A stretch of DNA of 25,644 bases from Trichoplax adhaerens (taxonomy: Eukaryota > Placozoa > Uniplacotomia > Trichoplacea > Trichoplacidae): NCBI RefSeq assembly GCF_000150275.1, contig NW_002061020.1, positions 1 through 25,644 of the forward strand, given 5' to 3'. Positions within the stretch are counted from its first letter, which is position 1. Every line of letters begins with the position of its first letter. Of the stretch, positions 19,802-25,644 are shown piece by piece. Below the pieces are notes generated by a model. The model made no database searches and was not told the DNA's origin. It was given only the letters and a program-made list of their open reading frames with translations. A program made the position numbers and the translations under genes.

Positions 19802-20038
19802 AAGGAATCGCAAAAATAGATTCATATATAAAATCTAACACAATTACGTTGTACAAGATGACTAAAATTATGGTGATTTAATCAGTCCTTGATCAAAAAG
19901 ATGACATCTTTTATTTTATGGACGGCGAAAAGTCTTATCAATTGTGAATTACGGTGCTATGCCGAACATAGCCGGGTATAGGGATCTAGGCGACGAATGT
20001 TACTTTGTACTATCTTTCATTAGTCTCCGATTAATTAC
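19802..20038 (+). repeat. Right direct repeat flanking the ankyrin gene, second half
   Basis: Matches 13588-13835, starting AAGGAATC and including ACTAAAATTATGG, AAGATGACATCTTTTATTTT and TCTTTCATTAG in the same order. Confidence 0.8.
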
Positions 20039-21414
20039 CAGCATTAAGGGTTTTATTTCGATTATGTTTCTAACTAGACAACCTATTAATTAAAAAACTA
20101 CAGTAAATTCGAGTACTTAAAAACACTAATTAAAATCTACTGTACTGCGTGATAGTTAATCATGGACTTAATATCGAATATAATCAACTAAAGTTTGGCG
20201 AAGAATAGTTACTGTAGAATAATAAAACTACATTATCACTGCTTAACAAGCTTTATATTTTCATTGCAAATTCACCGCAATATTTTTGATATTAATTATG
20301 CTAATTTACTACGCAGCTGAATCGGATCAAAACCACATGATAGTATGATAGCTGCGGGATATGCTACCCGCTATTGTTAGATTGTAAAATTTATTACAAA
20401 AGCGTAGGGTCGTTAATTGTAGTAGCCTTATAATAAATGTTAGACTATAGGCATTTTAGATGCTGTCATAGCGAGATTCTAGACAATTTATTTCAGTAAG
20501 TGTCCAGCAGCACTTTTAAAACAGACAAAATTCGTAAAATCTACGCATAACGATCGGTAAACCTACGATCCTGATGTACTGATTTAGAAAAATCATTTAA
20601 ACGATTTCTCGATATTTCATAAAATTGAATACGAAGTGAAATTTTTAGGTATGTTAAAAGCTATAGATGACAATCTTGTAGGTGCATAGCATAAGAACTT
20701 TACAGTCAACCAGAGATAGTACTAACGAGGATACAGTATATGTTCATCATTTCTTCTGTTGCATGCAATTTTACTTGAATTTTATCAAATACAATAAAAT
20801 ACACGTAAGCTTAATGTAAATTATGCTACTTTTCTTAAGTGCTTTATCAAATTAGTATTTCAGAGTTGTAATGCCAAACATGTAGCCACAACAAGGCTTA
20901 GTCCCTGGTATTAACAGTCTACGTTATCAAATTTATCTAAGCTTTCTAAGGGCATGAGCATTATTTTATACTAGTAGGTACTTAAATTTAAGTACCTTTA
21001 TTTAGTCATTAAGTTTTAAGATTTTATCCTTACAAGTAGCATTGTAATACTCGAGCACACTTAATAATTATTTAGTAATCGGTTAACGAGATGTGAAACC
21101 TTGCATACCGATTGCTAACGACCTTATCAACAGGTAGTAAATATAATCGTTCATGTAGCGTATGTTGTACTTTCTAAACTTAGAAGATATGCAACCAATT
21201 CCTTATTTCAATAGTCGTCCTTCTACAATCGATAAATCTTCTTTATTGAACTGGCTGATGTTGAAAACGCTAATTCAAAATCTATGTTATCCACATCTTG
21301 GATTACATCTATTGCTATAATATCGAAAATTCTCACTTTTTTATGCTGATAGTTGTCTTTTGCTTTGTTATGTAATAGATTTTGCAGTCTTTGTACCTAC
21401 AGTACAGAAACAAT
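20039..21414. other. Intergenic region upstream of the IgGFc-binding gene
   Basis: No gene is supported. It contains a small hairpin GCGGG/CCCGC with an 8-nt loop (20354-20371), a perfect 22-bp palindrome (20976-20997), TACTGTAC at 20138-20145, and TACAGTAC at 21398-21405, ten bases before the first start codon of the next gene. The promoter of that gene should be in the right-hand part. Confidence 0.4.
20976..20997. repeat. Perfect 22-bp palindrome
   Basis: AGGTACTTAAA and TTTAAGTACCT are exact reverse complements with no spacer. It is about 420 bp upstream of the next gene. It could be a dimeric protein site, or an AT-rich cruciform-prone sequence. Confidence 0.9.
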
Positions 21415-24400
21415 ATGATGGCGCCGCTGTTAAGATGGCTGGTCATGCTGTATTTAGTGGGCTTATCTTTGCAAGAAGGTCAGTAAGGATCGATTTGATA
21501 TAGAATGAAATGTGATATAGCTTTTATTCGAGAGTTCAAATATAATTATTTGTCAACTTTTGCCTTTGTTAGGCAGGCATCGCAACTAAATAGTTAAGAT
21601 ATTATATTAGCTATAGACAAAAAATAAAATTATTTATTCTTGAAATAATTATGTCATCGTACAAAAAATGTATGTTAACATCGTACTGAAATCCTTAATT
21701 ATCGTCTAGGCCCAAAATTCTTTAATTTCAATCCTTTGAGAACCATGATACCATACTATACTCTAGACCCTCATCATGCAAAGCACTGATTTAAAGATGG
21801 CCAATGGAAAAGTTAATACATAATCAATTCCATTTACCGTATTTGCTTATGGAGTACACATTAATTAATGATATGGCCTGCAAATAAATTTATTTTTAGA
21901 ATACGAGCTTATTTATAATATCTTATCTATGCTTTACTATGGCACGACTCAACAACTGAGAATTGATATTTGTTCTGTACGTATTTAGTGTCAAATAGAT
22001 TGAATGCATTCCCATCTTCATACCATATATAGATAGATATAGTATATTGCGTAAGAGATTTCCAATAATTTTTTTTCCGGCGAAATAGTTTACTGATAAG
22101 TTTGTGTTCGGTTGGGTATAAAATTTCAGTATCGCAACTGCAATTTTCCTTCTAATGATGCATCCGCTACCTTTTCATTACGATCTTGTTTATCACTATA
22201 GTAGTAAATACGATACCTCACACAGTTGATTTTAGCCGTGCTATGCTGTTCTCGAGGGATATTGGGCCTTCTTATTTGGAACGTTGAAGGAATATTGCAT
22301 GCGGTATAGTGAATTGTAATGTAAGTATACGCGTATCCCACCCACCCTTTGGACGAGCAGCGCGGGGGTATTTATACTACTGTTAGATGACTTTGATTAT
22401 GGGTTCATTTCAATAGGTCAGTATAAGATTCTTACAGTACTTTTTACCTCAAGATTTCTTCATGTAAAACGAATAGCTCTAAGGTAGTCATTTCTGCAAA
22501 GTACTGATTTTTAAAATAGTATTCGTTATATCGTTAAGGGTGGCCACTGGGCCTTTCAATTTTGATTTGATGTAATACGCTGATAAAAATTGAATAAACA
22601 TAGAATCTTTACAGAGTTTTCTACACAGCCATTTTGATTGTTACTTTTTCTTATAACGGTTGTTATCGACAGAGTAAGCTTTGCTTGCATACGCAAGCGA
22701 TCCTTAGACACATTATAATGATTGGTATAGAATTGACCACAGTACTAAGGACATGGTACCGCACTGTAGATATCTTACAGTACCTGCTAATCTTAACTTG
22801 GTATGTCCATCACAGTACATTAGTTATCATAATGAGCTTTGTACCATTAACTAATCTTAATATAGTATTTCATAACATTTCCTCCGTCCATGTATTATTG
22901 AAAAGTAGTATTCTAGAAGCATAGCTGTGAATATAGTAGTGCCTGGCTATTACCGGGATATATGTAATGTCGAATGGTAATACTATCTGTTAATTATGAA
23001 CAAATAAGTACTGTACATTATCGTAAACCGTCAGCAAAGCGACGTGAGTTTGTACTAGTGTTACTTAATTCTTCACGGTCGCTCGTACAGTGACATGTAG
23101 TATTTTAGTATCGTATATCGTGTATATAGTTTATGATATTACCAAGAGTTATATTAATACATACAATACTTAATTACATCAACTTGTTTAGCTATGCTGT
23201 AACTGATAATGTCTTTGCGATAGAGTATATTATTGTTTATATAAATATTTATGTAATATTATAACGACAAATTTGTTAAATTTAAATATAATAGAGATAG
23301 TACTCGTGATAAGATTACAATGTACTGTGTAGTAATTAATTAACTGAGATATCTATGTTATTATGTTTACTAGATTCGAAAGTTGAGAAAAGTTCGGGAC
23401 GAGAGTTTTTTGTGGGTTTTCTAAGAATGAATTCCGTCCAACCACAATATATCACCATAACAAGTTATAATAAGCCAGCTGTTGTCAATGTTACAAATAA
23501 GTTTGTTAATACAGTTGACGAATACACCATTGCATCTTATGAATCAAAAACACTAACATTCGCAAATACTATGAACCTTTATATAACTGAATTGACTTCT
23601 AAAATCGTGCATATCGTCTCAGATGAAGATATAACAGTCAATAGTTTTTATATATATCATTCTGCATTGGCTTCAACATTAGTTTTACCGAGTCATCTAT
23701 ACGATAAGGATTATGTTGTCGCTGCGTATGATCGATACGCTTTCATCAAACTATTAATAATCGCTAAGTACGCCGACACACATCTTAATATCAGTTTCCC
23801 AGTGAGTACTTACTATTCTGGTGAATATTATTCAAGAAGTAAAAATTTGTCTATTACTTTACAATCTTCGCAAGGATTTCATTTAAAAACGAACAAACAG
23901 ATACCTGGCGCTATTGTCTATTCCGATAAAGATGTTGGAGTTTTGGCTGGTAATGAATGTGCATTTATACCTAGTAGTACGGGTAGATGTGATAGTACAC
24001 AAGAATTTCATTTACCTATTACGCGTCTTGGTAAAAATTATATTATATCGACGTTCGCTGATAGAACAGCTGGTGATATATATCGTGTTTTCGGTGGTCA
24101 TAATAATACGACAGTAAGTGTTAAAGTAACATCTCAAAATTATCAACTGTCTCGAGGAGATTTTGTAGAATTTGAATTAAACAGCGGTAATAGTTCGTAT
24201 GTTACATGCGATAAGCCATGCTTAGTTACTCAATTCGCGAAAGGAAGCCGAGTAGATAATACTAAAAGCGATCCATTCATGACATTTGTACCAGCAATAG
24301 AACAATATAGTCGAGATTACAATACATTTTTGCCGTCTCTTCTTACAAATGTACGAACTGATCGAAATTATGCGTTGATTACTATACAAGACAAATATAA

Positions 24401-25174
24401 GAACGGATTGATGCTAAACGGAGTAATACTACAAGATATTACCTGGCGACAAATCCTTACAAATACTGTTAACGAAACTTATGTTACTGCATCTGTTCCT
24501 GTTACAATTGGCGGAATAAGAATAACTCATAACGATTCTAACGCATTATACGGATTAATTAACTACGGCTGGAGTCAAAATTACGCGGGATACGGTCACT
24601 TAGGCGGTATACGAATTGTTAAAATCTATCCATGTAAGTTACTATTATACAATAGAAGTATTTAAGTGTTATAATAACATTGTAATTTTAGAATACAATT
24701 TCATTATTCTCCACGAGAAATGATTCAAATTTGTACTTGACGATAACATATTGTAGCATAATTAATTACAGAAAGAGAATCATATACAAATTTATAGAAA
24801 CAAATGATTGCCTTATTGTTGTTAATCGATATCTACTATGCACATATCATATTAATTTGGGTATAATTTTAAATTTTGACGGACTATAGATGCGCCGCGA
24901 ATCATTGAAAAATCCTCAAACATATATGTGTATGAAGGTAACATGACGGTATTAGAGTGTAACGCGACAAGCTCGCCGATATCTACTATTACTTGGTTAA
25001 AAGATGGAATCCCTGTTATAAATTATGAGAATACGACAATAGTCGAAGGTTTCTATATTTATAGTCGTTTAGTTATTACAGAAACGTTTATACACGATAT
25101 GGGGAATTATCAATGCGAATACGTTAACACAGTTGGATCAATAAGAAGTAATAACACATCGATAAAAGTAATCG
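21415..25174 (+). CDS. Secreted or surface IgGFc-binding-domain (IgGFcBN) plus Ig protein, 5' part
   Basis: Exon 1 (21415-21478) encodes a signal peptide, MMAPLLRWLVMLYLVGLSLQ, and ends in phase 1. It joins exon 2 (23374-24633) after the pyrimidine-rich acceptor at 23373, giving ...LQED|SKVEK. Exon 2 is one complete IgGFc-binding N-terminal domain: GREFFVGF at residues 30-37, VYSDKDVGVLAGN with C217 and C227 at 203-227, GDIYRV at 255-260, C300/C304, and DPFMTFVPAIEQY near 325. Exon 3 (24890-25174) is an Ig domain with C465, W477 and C517 (DMGNYQC), joined by a split Tyr codon. Ten or so N-x-S/T sites suggest glycosylation. The IgGFcBN domain is known from mucin-like human FCGBP and many invertebrate surface proteins; binding to IgG is not implied here. 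What follows the Ig exon is not settled, so a membrane anchor may lie beyond the window. The alternative start at 21418 differs by one residue. Confidence 0.87.
21479..23373 (+). other. Intron 1 of the IgGFc-binding gene (about 1.9 kb)
   Basis: It has a GTCAGT donor and a TTATGTTTACTAG acceptor. Open frames inside it (22126-22341 minus, 22634-22924 plus) have no recognisable domain and are probably chance. It contains several TACAGTA motifs (22433-22440, 22776-22784, 22811-22818) and the inverted copy of the hairpin repeat. An additional short phase-1 exon cannot be excluded. Confidence 0.5.
23007..23060 (-). repeat. Dispersed hairpin repeat, inverted copy
   Basis: On the minus strand this reads ACTAGTACAAACTCACGTCG, CTTTGCTGACGG and TTTACGATAATGT, matching 3203-3250 almost base for base, about 20 kb away and in opposite orientation. 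The stem has one outer mismatch (ACGTC against GACGG). Confidence 0.85.
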
Positions 25175-25644
25175 GTGAGTCTATAATTGATGTATGTGAA
25201 TAAAATAAATTAAATATCACACTATGATATTTTTTAATATACTTATATCGATGAAATTAGAATAAATTTATTACTATTTAGTTTACTCGAGTTGAACTTA
25301 GATCGAATGCTTAATGTATGAATTAATTTAGCTCTGCATAAAATAATTATATTTAGGACTACTGGTGTAATATTAAACTATAATCATTCGCAGGTTCATT
25401 TACTTATTATAAAATCGAGTGATTTCTCGCTTATCAGACGCTTAAGTCGTTATTGATATCATACTTATATAATCTTTCCTTTAGAGACCGAAATATTTCA
25501 TAACTTAAAGAGTAGTTTTCTTGTTATATAATAACCTAGCCTCAGTATTTAACTACTATTCTAATTTTTAGATATTAATTTATACGAGAAAAGTATTTGA
25601 AGACAGTATAAATTAAGATAGGAAAGAAATATTGTAGTGAAATC
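25175..25644 (+). other. Sequence after the Ig exon, possible short terminal exons
   Basis: Three endings are open. If the GTGAGT donor at 25175 is not used, the frame ends at 25201-25203 (ESIIDVCE). If it is used, phase-1 acceptors at CATTCGCAG (exon from about 25394, GSFTYYKIE then stop) or CTAATTTTTAG (exon from about 25572, DINLYEKSI then stop) both give very short tails. More likely the true next exon is outside the window. Confidence 0.3.

Noticed and set aside
22126-22341. Minus-strand open frame of 71 codons
   Set aside because: It is in the same intron, with no recognisable family and no neighbouring exons.
22634-22924. Plus-strand open frame of 96 codons
   Set aside because: It is inside intron 1 of the IgGFc-binding gene, lacks a domain or splice support, and overlaps clustered TACAGTA motifs.
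1-25644. tRNA or rRNA genes
   Set aside because: No cloverleaf or conserved rRNA segment was recognised by eye on either strand; a covariance-model scan would settle this.

Overview
The window looks like nuclear DNA of an early-branching animal. It is AT-rich, with genes split into short exons joined by GT-AG introns. The gene content is metazoan: a family B/adhesion-type GPCR, an HSPBAP1-like JmjC oxygenase, an ephrin-receptor-like (GCC2/GCC3) membrane protein and an IgGFc-binding-domain plus Ig protein. A placozoan (Trichoplax/Hoilungia) fits best, but this is inference; a sponge or cnidarian is not excluded. All multi-exon models below were built by hand from splice signals, phase continuity and family recognition.

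Layout. 1-1602 (+): the 3' end of a seven-helix receptor (TM6, TM7 and cytoplasmic tail). 1603-3492: non-coding, with small repeats and one copy of a dispersed hairpin repeat. 3493-5931 (+): a complete six-exon HSPBAP1-like gene (346 aa), with a relic of its own coding sequence inside its second intron. 6461-6874 (+): weak evidence for a small spliced gene. 7363-9295 (-), possibly extending to 9592: the 3' part of a gene for a protein with a GCC2/GCC3 module, a long hydrophobic segment and a polar cytoplasmic tail. 9593-13213: no gene seen, old repeats including a 248-bp tandem duplication. 14528-18049 (-): one intronless 1173-aa ankyrin-repeat protein with six ankyrin copies in a highly uniform 84-residue tandem module. 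20039-21414: no gene seen. 21415-25174 and onward (+): signal peptide, IgGFc-binding domain and Ig domain, continuing to or past the window edge.

The most unusual part is 13.2-20.0 kb. The intronless ankyrin gene lies between two direct repeats of roughly 600 bp. The right-hand repeat is split by about 860 bp that carries an array of short hairpin units. Single copies of the same hairpin unit occur near 3.2 kb and, inverted, near 23.0 kb. The compensatory base changes in the stems suggest the fold is maintained or inherited.

The genes do not form an evident pathway. Three of them encode cell-surface or secreted products (receptor, GCC2/GCC3 membrane protein, IgGFc-binding/Ig protein), which is common for adhesion and recognition genes, but the adjacency alone does not show that they work together.
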